Source of the DNA: Bacteroidales bacterium
Lineage (GTDB): Bacteria; Bacteroidota; Bacteroidia; Bacteroidales; Dysgonomonadaceae
Assembly: GCA_012728155.1 (NCBI GenBank)
Contig: JAAYFR010000298.1
Location: 1-5,179, forward strand
Length of the DNA stretch: 5,179 nucleotides
Direction: 5' to 3'
A program made the translations under genes and the position numbers. Position 1 is the stretch's first letter. The number at the start of each line of letters is the position of its first letter. The notes below the pieces were generated by a model. The model saw nothing but the letters and a program-made list of their open reading frames with translations, searched no databases and was not told the origin of the DNA. Shown piece by piece: positions 1 to 5,179 of this stretch.

Positions 1-777
1 TACCGAATAGGTATATTTCGCTGCTTTCGTATTCTGCAACATCACCGAACCGTTCTTTTCATCGATATTGGTCAATGCGAAAGCATCGGTTGGGAGGGCG
101 TCAAAAAAGGCCTTTTTTACATTGCGGTACTCCAGCATATTTTTATGGTAATCGAGGTGGTCCTGGGTGAGGTTGGTAAAAACAGCCCCTGCGAACTGTA
201 GTCCATGCACTCTTTTCTGATGAATAGCGTGTGAGCTCACCTCCATAAAAGCGTATTCACAGCCGGCATCCACCATTTTACGCAGATAATCGTTGAGCTT
301 GATCGGATCAAGTGTGGTATGTGTGGTAGGATATCGCTCACCATTCACATAATTGGCCACGGTGGAAAGCAATCCTGACGGATATCCCAAATGCCGGAAC
401 GTATCGTACAACAATGTAGCTATGGTAGTCTTCCCATTTGTCCCGGTCACACCGACCAGTTTCAACAATGACGAGGGATTGCCGTACCATGTCGACGCTA
501 TTTGTGCCAATGCCACTGCACTCTGTTTCACCTGCACATAGGCAACTCGGGAGAAATACTCCTCGATCATCGGTTTGTCGTATACAACCGCTACGGCTCC
601 CTGCTCTATTGCCTTACCAATATAAGCATGACCATCGGTAAAGATCCCTTCTACCGCGATAAAAAGGGAGCCCGCCACCACCATCCGCGAATCGGAGGTG
701 ATAGCGGTCACCTCCGCTTCGCCGTTTCCACGCAAGCCAACTACATCACAAGTTTCGATCAATTTATTCAGGTTCAT
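1..777 (-). CDS. murE: UDP-MurNAc-tripeptide synthetase MurE (partial, C-terminus outside window)
   Basis: Cytoplasmic Mur ligase that uses ATP to add the third stem-peptide residue, normally meso-diaminopimelate in Bacteroidota, to UDP-MurNAc-L-Ala-D-Glu. The 259 visible residues cover the N-terminal UDP-binding domain (about 1-105, with SLFIAVEG and a following DGH) and the first half of the central ATPase domain. Seen directly: P-loop GTNGKTT at 112-118, TTHTT at 151-155 (TTPTT in many homologues), EVSSHA at 179-184, TNLTQDHLDYH at 200-210 and VKKAFFD from 220, where K221 is the probable carbamylated lysine. The C-terminal ligase domain carrying the amino-acid specificity loop is cut off, so DAP versus lysine use cannot be read here. 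The ATG at 775-777 gives the usual family N-terminus, MNLNKLIE. It follows ftsI by 17 bp behind an A-rich leader (TATTAGAGAAAAAGAAA) without a clear Shine-Dalgarno. By family synteny, mraY and murD would follow beyond the left edge. Confidence 0.96.
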   Translation of the reverse strand, partial: MNLNKLIETCDVVGLRGNGEAEVTAITSDSRMVVAGSLFIAVEGIFTDGHAYIGKAIEQGAVAVVYDKPMIEEYFSRVAYVQVKQSAVALAQIASTWYGNPSSLLKLVGVTGTNGKTTIATLLYDTFRHLGYPSGLLSTVANYVNGERYPTTHTTLDPIKLNDYLRKMVDAGCEYAFMEVSSHAIHQKRVHGLQFAGAVFTNLTQDHLDYHKNMLEYRNVKKAFFDALPTDAFALTNIDEKNGSVMLQNTKAAKYTYSV

Positions 778-794
778 TTTCTTTTTCTCTAATA

Positions 795-2993
795 TTATCT
801 CATTGTAAGGGTGACGGTAGTGCCCTTCACCAGTCGCTGTCCGGGTGAAAGTGATTGAGAGGTTACTTTCCCTGCCCCGATCAGGTTTACTCTTAATCCT
901 GACTTTTCCAAAAGATACACCGCATCACGGGCACCCATTCCCCGCACATCGGGAACAAGAGAATTGTTCACCACAATGGGTTCCGAATGGTAGGCGGCGC
1001 TATCCAACCTCATCTTCACCCATTCGGCAGTTTCAGCCGGATCCTCCACAGAAAAGTTCAACGAGCGCAACAGCGCCCGGTTGATAGTCCAGTTACCGTT
1101 TTTCAGCACCGGTTTCTTGGGTAAGGTAGAATCTATCTTGCAGGCTTCCACATCCATCCGCACTTTCCTAAAATAGGTCTGTTCGGCAATATTTTTAAAG
1201 ACCATACCCGCCATTCCTCCGCCGGAGGGTACTCCTTTTGGTTTTCTCAATCCTACGAAGATGGTATACATCGGCTCATCGGCCGGGAAATAGCCACAGA
1301 ACGAAACATAATAACCACCATAAGCTCCTCCTGAAGCGATTTGTGCTGTTCCGGTCTTACCGGCTATAGGAAAATAATCGGAACCTACCACTTTGGCGGT
1401 GCCCTCTTCCACCACTTTCAACAGCATCTGGTGTATCTGTTCCAGAGTTTTCTCTTTGCACATTTTCGGATTTACCACCTCCGCTTCCACCTTCTCCACC
1501 ACTTTTCCCTTTTCAAAGAATTGTTTGGCGATAAAGGGTTTTATCATCTTCCCACCGTTGGCAATTCCGTTGTAGAACATCAACATATAGATAGGTGGCA
1601 CTTGCGATTCATACCCGAACGACATCCAGGGGAGGGTTGTTTTCGACCAGTAATTATTTTTGTCATTGGGAAAGCGAATGGATGAAGTGCCTTCTATCCC
1701 ATTCAGGGGCACATCCCAAGTAAGTGATTTTCTCAAACCGATCCGGTCTATTCCCTCCACATATTTTGTAGGATTGTTCTCATATCCTTTCAGTGCGATT
1801 TTACTCATCACAACATTCGACGAGATAGCCATCCCTTCGGCCACAGTCAAGTAACCTCTATTTTGTCCCCTGCGCCAGTAATGGTCGCGCACCCATCTCT
1901 TATTATATTGAAAAAGTCCGTTTCCCACATAAAATGAGTCGGTAGGTGTAATCACTCCATCATCGAGTGCCACCATCGTGGTCACCGTTTTAAAAGTAGA
2001 ACCCGGTTCATTCATATAGGAGAAGGCATTGGGATTACCTTCGGCATAACCACCATTTGTTAAACGGTCGAGATTGGCAATTCCTTTTATCTCTCCCGTC
2101 TTTACTTCCATGATGATGGCAGTGCCTGATTCGGCATCCGTCTCAATCAGCTTCTCCCGTAATGACCGTTCGGTTATATCCTGTATTCCGGCATCGATGG
2201 TAGTGACAATATCCCACCCCTCTTCGGCCGGTTTTTCCACCACATCCATCCATTTCCCCTGTATCTTTTGGCGATATTTCACCCCTTGGACGCCCCTAAG
2301 CAAGGAGTCGTACTTCAACTCCAATCCACTGGCTCCCCCCTTATCGATATCTTTATAGAGGCTTCCGACCGTGCGGTTTGCCAAGTTGCCAAAAGGTTTT
2401 TTCCGTGCATTTCTCTCTTCGGCAATCAATCCGCTACGGTTAGAACGTTGATTCCAGAAGGGATAGGTTCGAATTTCCTTTAAATCGACATAAGATATAT
2501 CGTTTCGCAATATTTTCACGTAACGTGAGCGGATTGGCACCCGCTTATCAATTCCTTTATTCCGATTTTCCTGGATCTGACGTTGTTCTTTTTCGCGTAG
2601 TTCCCAGCCGCTCATAATGATATTCTTATATTGGGCAGCGCTCCGATCGGGGAACTTTCGAGTCAATGTGGCGGACAACTCACCCACATATTTGATCAGT
2701 GTATCTTTATTCATACCCTCCGCCCAGAAATCCATATAGATACTATATAGCGGTTCTGTAGTTGCCAAAAGTTTCCCGTCGTGCGTATAGATATTGCCTC
2801 TCTTGGGCAAAATCACACGATCCTTTATCACGGTCTCTTTCTTACCTACTTCACGCCATTTTTTCCCTTCAGCAGTAAATACAATCTTGGCAGCAGAAAA
2901 AATGATCATCACGGCAAATAGCATCAATAGGGCAACGATAAAACCATATCTGCCCAAAATGGCTCGTTTGTTATTCCGATTTTGTTTTTTCAT
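795..2993 (-). CDS. ftsI: Division-specific peptidoglycan transpeptidase (class B PBP, FtsI/PBP3) with C-terminal PASTA domain
   Basis: A 732-residue class B penicillin-binding protein that crosslinks septal peptidoglycan as part of the FtsW-FtsI synthase; the active site faces the periplasm. Residues 1-14 are basic and cytoplasmic, about 15-39 form one membrane anchor (GFIVALLMLFAVMIIF...), and 60-250 are the pedestal domain with the RGNIY signature at 65-69. The transpeptidase domain carries all three catalytic motifs: STFK at 332-335 (nucleophile S332), SSN at 391-393 and KTGT at 546-549. A single PASTA domain fills about 679-732, beginning VPDVRGM and ending in TVTLTMR. The domain plan and length fit Bacteroidota FtsI, which is longer than the 588-residue E. 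coli protein. The start at 2991-2993 follows ftsL by 17 bp, with leader AGAGAAA. An elongation PBP2 is unlikely because of the ftsL-ftsI-murE context and the PASTA tail. No catalytic residue is missing. Confidence 0.97.
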   Translation of the reverse strand: MKKQNRNNKRAILGRYGFIVALLMLFAVMIIFSAAKIVFTAEGKKWREVGKKETVIKDRVILPKRGNIYTHDGKLLATTEPLYSIYMDFWAEGMNKDTLIKYVGELSATLTRKFPDRSAAQYKNIIMSGWELREKEQRQIQENRNKGIDKRVPIRSRYVKILRNDISYVDLKEIRTYPFWNQRSNRSGLIAEERNARKKPFGNLANRTVGSLYKDIDKGGASGLELKYDSLLRGVQGVKYRQKIQGKWMDVVEKPAEEGWDIVTTIDAGIQDITERSLREKLIETDAESGTAIIMEVKTGEIKGIANLDRLTNGGYAEGNPNAFSYMNEPGSTFKTVTTMVALDDGVITPTDSFYVGNGLFQYNKRWVRDHYWRRGQNRGYLTVAEGMAISSNVVMSKIALKGYENNPTKYVEGIDRIGLRKSLTWDVPLNGIEGTSSIRFPNDKNNYWSKTTLPWMSFGYESQVPPIYMLMFYNGIANGGKMIKPFIAKQFFEKGKVVEKVEAEVVNPKMCKEKTLEQIHQMLLKVVEEGTAKVVGSDYFPIAGKTGTAQIASGGAYGGYYVSFCGYFPADEPMYTIFVGLRKPKGVPSGGGMAGMVFKNIAEQTYFRKVRMDVEACKIDSTLPKKPVLKNGNWTINRALLRSLNFSVEDPAETAEWVKMRLDSAAYHSEPIVVNNSLVPDVRGMGARDAVYLLEKSGLRVNLIGAGKVTSQSLSPGQRLVKGTTVTLTMR

Positions 2994-3010
2994 TTTCTCT
3001 ATAAGAAAAC

Positions 3011-3343
3011 CTATTTATCTATGTAATAGACTGGCTCATTCGTCACTTTCAGTTCCAAACCGGCCTCCTCAACACGCCGTTCAATTTCGCCCTGTCTGCT
3101 TGCTTCGGTAAGGCTCGAAGAGATGGTGAGCGCCTCATATTTCACATCCCTAAGTTCTTGGTGAAGTCTTTCTATCTCCGCCATCTGCTGGAGTACTTTA
3201 TATCGATGGCTGATAAAAAGGAACATCACCAACACAATTGCAATCACGAATCTCATGTTTTTGAGGAAGAAGTCCTCGGTGAGGACACTCCCCCCAAAAA
3301 CACGGACAAACGATTTGCGTATGTTATCGAACTTCAGTTTCAT
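3011..3343 (-). CDS. ftsL: FtsL-like cell division membrane protein
   Basis: Small bitopic divisome protein of 110 residues; FtsL family members pair with FtsB/DivIC and FtsQ to recruit and activate FtsW-FtsI. Visible parts: a cytoplasmic stretch of about 30 residues (MKLKFDNIRKSF...), a membrane helix at about 30-45 (RFVIAIVLVMFLFI), then a heptad-like periplasmic coiled coil at about 48-80, and a conserved tail, SRQGEIERRVEEAGLELK, ending in EPVYYI. That tail is typical of the Bacteroidota FtsL-like family, which has little similarity to E. coli FtsL, so the call rests on topology, tail and position directly before ftsI (17 bp). The start at 3341-3343 leaves a normal cytoplasmic segment; no Shine-Dalgarno is seen (upstream AATCAATATAG). 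A 65-bp gap with short repeats separates it from rsmH. Confidence 0.93.
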   Translation of the reverse strand: MKLKFDNIRKSFVRVFGGSVLTEDFFLKNMRFVIAIVLVMFLFISHRYKVLQQMAEIERLHQELRDVKYEALTISSSLTEASRQGEIERRVEEAGLELKVTNEPVYYIDK

Positions 3344-3408
3344 CTATATTGATTAGCAGATTCATTGATGTGCTAATTAATCAGCAAATCAGTAAATCAT
3401 CACACTCA
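3344..3408. repeat. rsmH-ftsL spacer with degenerate 8-bp tandem units and small inverted repeats
   Basis: This 65-bp AT-rich gap, the longest inside the operon, contains three successive 8-bp units at 3380-3403 (ATCAGCAA, ATCAGTAA, ATCATCAC). It also holds an inverted pair ATTAGCA (3352-3358) / TGCTAAT (3371-3377) and a 16-bp near-palindrome at 3371-3386. Read in the operon direction, the near-palindrome can fold as a 6-bp stem with one G-U pair and a UUAA loop. No start codon, U-tract or terminator is associated with it. Its role is unknown; it could be a remnant of a dispersed intergenic repeat or a weak mRNA-processing or attenuation structure. Confidence 0.55.
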
Positions 3409-4335
3409 TTACTTTTTTTCGGCGATACGCAGTTTGGCGCTTCTGGAGCGCGGGTTAGCGTGCTGCTCCTCATCTGAGGGAACAATCACCTTGCGGTTTA
3501 TCACCGTGAATGGCGTCTCCACGTTTCCATAAAAATCTTTGATCGCTTCCCCTTCAAAATTTCCTGTCTTAAAAAAATTCTTCACCAGACGATCTTCCAA
3601 CGAATGATAGGAGATTACACAAAGGCGTCCTCCCGGCTTCACTACCCGCAAAGTCTGCAAAAGCATCTCCTGTAACGCCACCATCTCCCCGTTCACCTCA
3701 ATACGTAACGCCTGAAATGCCTGTGCCAGTATCTTTTTTTCTTTCTCCCTGCGGGTGAATGGTTCCAGAATTGCAAGCAAATCATCCGTCTCTTTTATTG
3801 GCTTCTCCTCCCGACATCTTGCCACCGCCGAAGCGATCTGTCGCGCATTTCTCAATTCACCATACCGGTAGAAAAGATCGGAGAGCCGTACCACATCATA
3901 TTCATTGAGGATATCGGATGCCTTCTTTTGAGCATTGCGATTCATTCGCATATCCAACTCACCCGGAAAACGAAATGAAAAACCACGTTCAGAAATATCA
4001 AAATGATGTGACGACACCCCCAAGTCGGCAAGAATACCATCCACCGCATCTACGCCATGATATCGAAGAAAGTTCTTCAGGAAACGAAAATTGGCATGTA
4101 CAAAGGTAAGACGAAGATCAGCGGGAATATTTTCGACAGCCTCTTCATCCTGATCGAAAACAATCAATCGCCCTTCTTCACCTAATCTGTTCAATATCTC
4201 ACGGGAATGTCCACCACCGCCAAAAGTGACATCAACATAAACCCCACGGGGAGAGATATTCAACCCGTCGACGCATTCAGCAAGTAGCACCGGCGTATGA
4301 TATACTCTTTCATCCTGTCCTCCATCTGAAGCCAT
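3409..4335 (-). CDS. rsmH: 16S rRNA (cytosine(1402)-N(4))-methyltransferase RsmH (MraW)
   Basis: Cytoplasmic SAM-dependent enzyme that methylates N4 of C1402 in the 16S rRNA decoding centre. The 308 residues match the family's usual length of about 300-315 and show its signatures in order: YHTPVLL at 12-18, the SAM-binding glycine loop DVTFGGGGHS at 35-44, the acidic DQD at 61-63 after the second strand, ADLGVSS at 103-109, then FQALRIEVN at 207-215, ISYHSLEDR at 241-249 and NPRSRSAKLR at 294-303. The segment of about 110-210 is the helical insertion domain typical of RsmH. The ATG at 4333-4335 gives a normal short lead before YHTPVLL; 15 bp separate it from mraZ, and GGGGAA just upstream could act as a weak ribosome-binding site. 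Its place second in the dcw cluster after mraZ is the standard arrangement. Nothing is missing or broken. Confidence 0.98.
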   Translation of the reverse strand: MASDGGQDERVYHTPVLLAECVDGLNISPRGVYVDVTFGGGGHSREILNRLGEEGRLIVFDQDEEAVENIPADLRLTFVHANFRFLKNFLRYHGVDAVDGILADLGVSSHHFDISERGFSFRFPGELDMRMNRNAQKKASDILNEYDVVRLSDLFYRYGELRNARQIASAVARCREEKPIKETDDLLAILEPFTRREKEKKILAQAFQALRIEVNGEMVALQEMLLQTLRVVKPGGRLCVISYHSLEDRLVKNFFKTGNFEGEAIKDFYGNVETPFTVINRKVIVPSDEEQHANPRSRSAKLRIAEKK

Positions 4336-4350
4336 AATTCCCCTATTCTA

Positions 4351-4794
4351 TTACTCCATTAATTGCTGTAATTTAGAAGAAAACGCATCGGGATCGACCA
4401 ACGGTTTTTCCAATTTCTCTTTCGCCCAAATCTCAATGGTTTCATCCACGCCCAAAAAACGGACATCCAACTCAATAGAGACCATTTGCAGATAACGCTT
4501 CGGAATAAGGACCCTCCCATTGGCATCCATCTCCAATCTTTCAGCATCCAGCACAAACTGACGAAAGATCTGCTGCTGTTCTTTATTCCATTTATTCAAT
4601 CTGCTACGGAGCATCTCGATCTCTTTTTCCCATACACTGCCGGGATAGAGCACAAGACATTCCTGAAAAATATCTTTACGAAGCACAAGAAACTCTTCAC
4701 CTTCGCTCTGCAAACGCTTGCGAAAGATCGCCGGCACAAAGATCCTACCCTTCGAATCGGCCTTAGCTTCAATATTTCCCAGAAATTGCAGCAT
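4351..4794 (-). CDS. mraZ: Division/cell wall cluster transcriptional regulator MraZ
   Basis: DNA-binding protein with two SpoVT/AbrB-like half-domains that forms ring oligomers; in E. coli and Mycoplasma it regulates its own dcw operon through GTGG-containing direct repeats. The 147 residues hold both hallmark motifs, DSKGR at 13-17 and DANGR at 90-94, each followed by a hydrophobic-Pro segment (IFVP, VLIP). The start chosen is ATG at 4792-4794, giving MLQFLGNIEAKAD, the usual family N-terminus. The frame stays open to a GTG at 4852-4854, but that extension (WKCGEKWIILYFY...) is not family-like and would run through the putative operator. It is the first gene of the minus-strand operon, and a 10-bp direct repeat lies 37-66 bp upstream of its start, consistent with autoregulation. 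Confidence 0.96.
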   Translation of the reverse strand: MLQFLGNIEAKADSKGRIFVPAIFRKRLQSEGEEFLVLRKDIFQECLVLYPGSVWEKEIEMLRSRLNKWNKEQQQIFRQFVLDAERLEMDANGRVLIPKRYLQMVSIELDVRFLGVDETIEIWAKEKLEKPLVDPDAFSSKLQQLME

Positions 4795-4813
4795 AATTAT
4801 TTCTATAACGCTG

Positions 4814-4844
4814 TAAAAGTACAAAATAATCCACTTTTCCCCAC
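4814..4844 (-). promoter_or_regulatory. Candidate mraZ promoter
   Basis: In the mraZ direction, TACTTTTA (4821 to 4814) matches the Bacteroidota -7 element TAnnTTTG at all but the last base. GTG at 4844-4842, one base off the -33 TTG, sits 20 nt upstream. A second, overlapping candidate is TTATTTTG (4829 to 4822), also one mismatch but at the conserved A. Either would place the transcription start shortly before the mraZ ATG, with the GTGG repeats over or just upstream of the -33 region, as expected for repression by MraZ. The match is imperfect, so the exact start is uncertain. Confidence 0.35.
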
Positions 4845-4860
4845 ATTTCCACACAAAAAA
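4831..4860 (-). promoter_or_regulatory. Putative MraZ operator: 10-bp direct repeats with GTGG core
   Basis: Read in the mraZ direction, two adjacent 10-bp units, GGAAATGTGG (4850 to 4841) and GGAAAAGTGG (4840 to 4831), differ at one position. A degenerate third unit, TTTTTTGTGT (4860 to 4851), precedes them. Known MraZ sites are three or more direct repeats spaced by 10 bp: TGGGN in E. coli, AAAGTG-type in Mycoplasma. Both the core and the 10-bp spacing fit. Binding by this MraZ is inferred. Confidence 0.65.
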
Positions 4861-4925
4861 TTACAAAAAAGTTTTCAACAATCAGGAAATATTTTTTATC
4901 AAGCTAATTATCAGCGATTTACACA

Positions 4926-4937
4926 ACAATTAATTGT
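4926..4937. repeat. 12-bp perfect palindrome ACAATTAATTGT
   Basis: A perfect 12-bp dyad near the middle of the divergent spacer; its right arm overlaps the TGTGGGGAA motif by three bases. It is not followed by a U-tract, so it is more plausibly a dimeric protein binding site than a terminator. No regulator is identified, and a chance palindrome in AT-rich DNA is possible. Confidence 0.4.
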
Positions 4938-5022
4938 GGGGAATTTTGCCCAATCACCTCCTAAATTTCAAATATTCTCATAGGATTGAATATTTTTTCT
5001 ATGATTACTCTCTATTATCCAC

Positions 5023-5030
5023 TATTTTTG
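5023..5030 (+). promoter_or_regulatory. Candidate -7 promoter element for the divergent acyltransferase gene
   Basis: TATTTTTG is an exact match to the Bacteroidota housekeeping -7 consensus TAnnTTTG. A -33 TTG at 19-21 bp is not present; the nearest is ATG at 5001-5003 with a 19-nt spacer. Transcription would start near 5037, giving a leader of about 30 nt before the ATG at 5067. It overlaps the last base of TTATCCACT (5015-5023), which carries a GTGG core on the opposite strand. Confidence 0.5.
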
Positions 5031-5053
5031 TACATTTGCCATGAATTAGAAGA

Positions 5054-5059
5054 AGAGGA
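5054..5059 (+). promoter_or_regulatory. Shine-Dalgarno-like site deciding the start of the divergent gene
   Basis: AGAGGA lies 7 nt before the ATG at 5067-5069. It supports that start over the ATG at 5041, which opens only a two-codon frame (ATG AAT TAG), and over an in-frame TTG at 5028 inside the promoter element. Confidence 0.5.
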
Positions 5060-5066
5060 CGATAGG

Positions 5067-5179
5067 ATGACTCACGATACATTTCGGGTTGATATTGACC
5101 ATATTTTAAGAGATAAATCGCCCAAATATTACAATAAAATTCCAAAATTCCTGATCAACTGGCTCAAGCGGACTCTGCA
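5067..5179 (+). CDS. Putative lipid acyltransferase ('hemolysin'/GlsA-like), N-terminal fragment
   Basis: Only the first 37 residues are in the window: MTHDTFRVDIDHILRDKSPK, then YYNKIPKFLINWLKRTL, followed by CA (His or Gln). The pattern VDI-x-x-IL-x-DK-x-x-K, then IPKF-[LV]I-x-WLKR, is what I recall at the N-terminus of Bacteroidota proteins annotated as hemolysin or 1-acyl-sn-glycerol-3-phosphate acyltransferase. That family includes GlsA, the O-acyltransferase of glycine-lipid synthesis in Bacteroides thetaiotaomicron. The catalytic HX4D motif would lie beyond the edge, so the enzyme class is inferred from the N-terminus only. The ATG at 5067 is supported by AGAGGA upstream and by the start of the similarity. 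It is transcribed away from the mraZ operon. If the call is right, a GNAT-type N-acyltransferase gene (GlsB-like) may be next to it. Confidence 0.6.
   Translation, partial: MTHDTFRVDIDHILRDKSPKYYNKIPKFLINWLKRTL

Larger units (their letters stand above)
4795..5066. other. Divergent intergenic regulatory region between mraZ and the acyltransferase gene
   Basis: This 272-bp AT-rich region separates the two divergent starts. From left to right it contains the candidate mraZ promoter and GTGG direct repeats (4814-4860), a copy of the GCTAATTATCAGC element (4903-4915), the palindrome ACAATTAATTGT (4926-4937), TGTGGGGAA on the plus strand (4935-4943), the 16S-tail-like ATCACCTCCT (4953-4962), and the plus-strand promoter and leader. 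I found no convincing ORF with a family-like product here, no tRNA and no terminator hairpin with a U-tract. Confidence 0.7.

Noticed and set aside
353..792. Several overlapping plus-strand frames of 62-96 codons opposite murE
   Set aside because: The minus strand here encodes unmistakable MurE motifs (GTNGKTT and others), and the plus-strand frames overlap each other with no coding signature.
1341..1685. 114-codon plus-strand open frame antisense to ftsI
   Set aside because: It is a shadow of the ftsI transpeptidase coding sequence; the His/Phe-rich translation has no family resemblance.
3344..3408. Transcription terminator between rsmH and ftsL
   Set aside because: The hairpin is short, AU-rich and lacks a following U-tract, and the genes on both sides are standard operon partners.
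4795..4854. Longer MraZ start at GTG 4852-4854 (20 extra residues)
   Set aside because: The extension is not family-like, the ATG at 4792-4794 gives the canonical MLQFLGNIEAKAD start, and the extra codons coincide with the putative operator and promoter.
4486..4983. 165-codon plus-strand open frame antisense to mraZ and its upstream region
   Set aside because: It overlaps the conserved mraZ gene in antisense, its translation shows no recognisable domain, and it has no supporting promoter or ribosome site.
4815..5040. A replication origin, suggested by AT-rich DNA and DnaA-like 9-mers
   Set aside because: No exact DnaA box, no dnaA/dnaN neighbourhood and no unwinding-element repeats; the location between mraZ and a divergent gene is better explained as regulatory DNA.
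1..5179. CRISPR array, insertion sequence, tRNA or phage gene
   Set aside because: No regularly spaced long repeats, transposase motifs, tRNA cloverleaf or phage-like proteins are visible; conserved housekeeping genes fill the window.

Overview
The window is the start of a division and cell wall (dcw) cluster from a member of the Bacteroidota, most likely order Bacteroidales. Several things point there: the gene order mraZ-rsmH-ftsL-ftsI-murE; an FtsL of the Bacteroidota type; an FtsI ending in a single PASTA domain; A-rich rather than Shine-Dalgarno translation leaders; and a TAnnTTTG promoter element in front of the divergent gene. The family or genus cannot be fixed from the sequence. A Dysgonomonadaceae- or Porphyromonadaceae-like bacterium is my guess.

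Layout. Five genes lie on the minus strand and read right to left: mraZ (4351-4794), rsmH (3409-4335), ftsL (3011-3343), ftsI (795-2993) and murE (1-777, cut by the window edge, 259 N-terminal residues present). Gaps are 15, 65, 17 and 17 bp, with no terminator seen between genes, so they look like one operon. A sixth gene starts on the plus strand at 5067 and runs off the right edge. Its 37 visible residues resemble the N-terminus of the Bacteroidota 'hemolysin'/glycerol acyltransferase family, to which the glycine-lipid O-acyltransferase GlsA belongs.

The 272 bp between mraZ and the divergent gene (4795-5066) is AT-rich and is the most information-dense part of the window. It holds a 10-bp direct repeat that looks like a MraZ operator, candidate promoters for both directions, an inverted copy of the operator core facing the other gene, a 12-bp palindrome, several DnaA-box-like 9-mers and a 10-nt match to the 16S rRNA anti-Shine-Dalgarno tail. 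A short element, GCTAATTA(A)TCAGC, occurs both here and in the rsmH-ftsL gap.

How the genes work together. MraZ is the operon's probable own regulator. RsmH methylates 16S rRNA. FtsL and FtsI are divisome membrane proteins, FtsI being the septal transpeptidase. MurE adds the third amino acid to the peptidoglycan precursor. The divergent lipid acyltransferase would place membrane lipid synthesis next to wall and division genes. I see no wholly unknown system; the best leads are in the divergent regulatory region.
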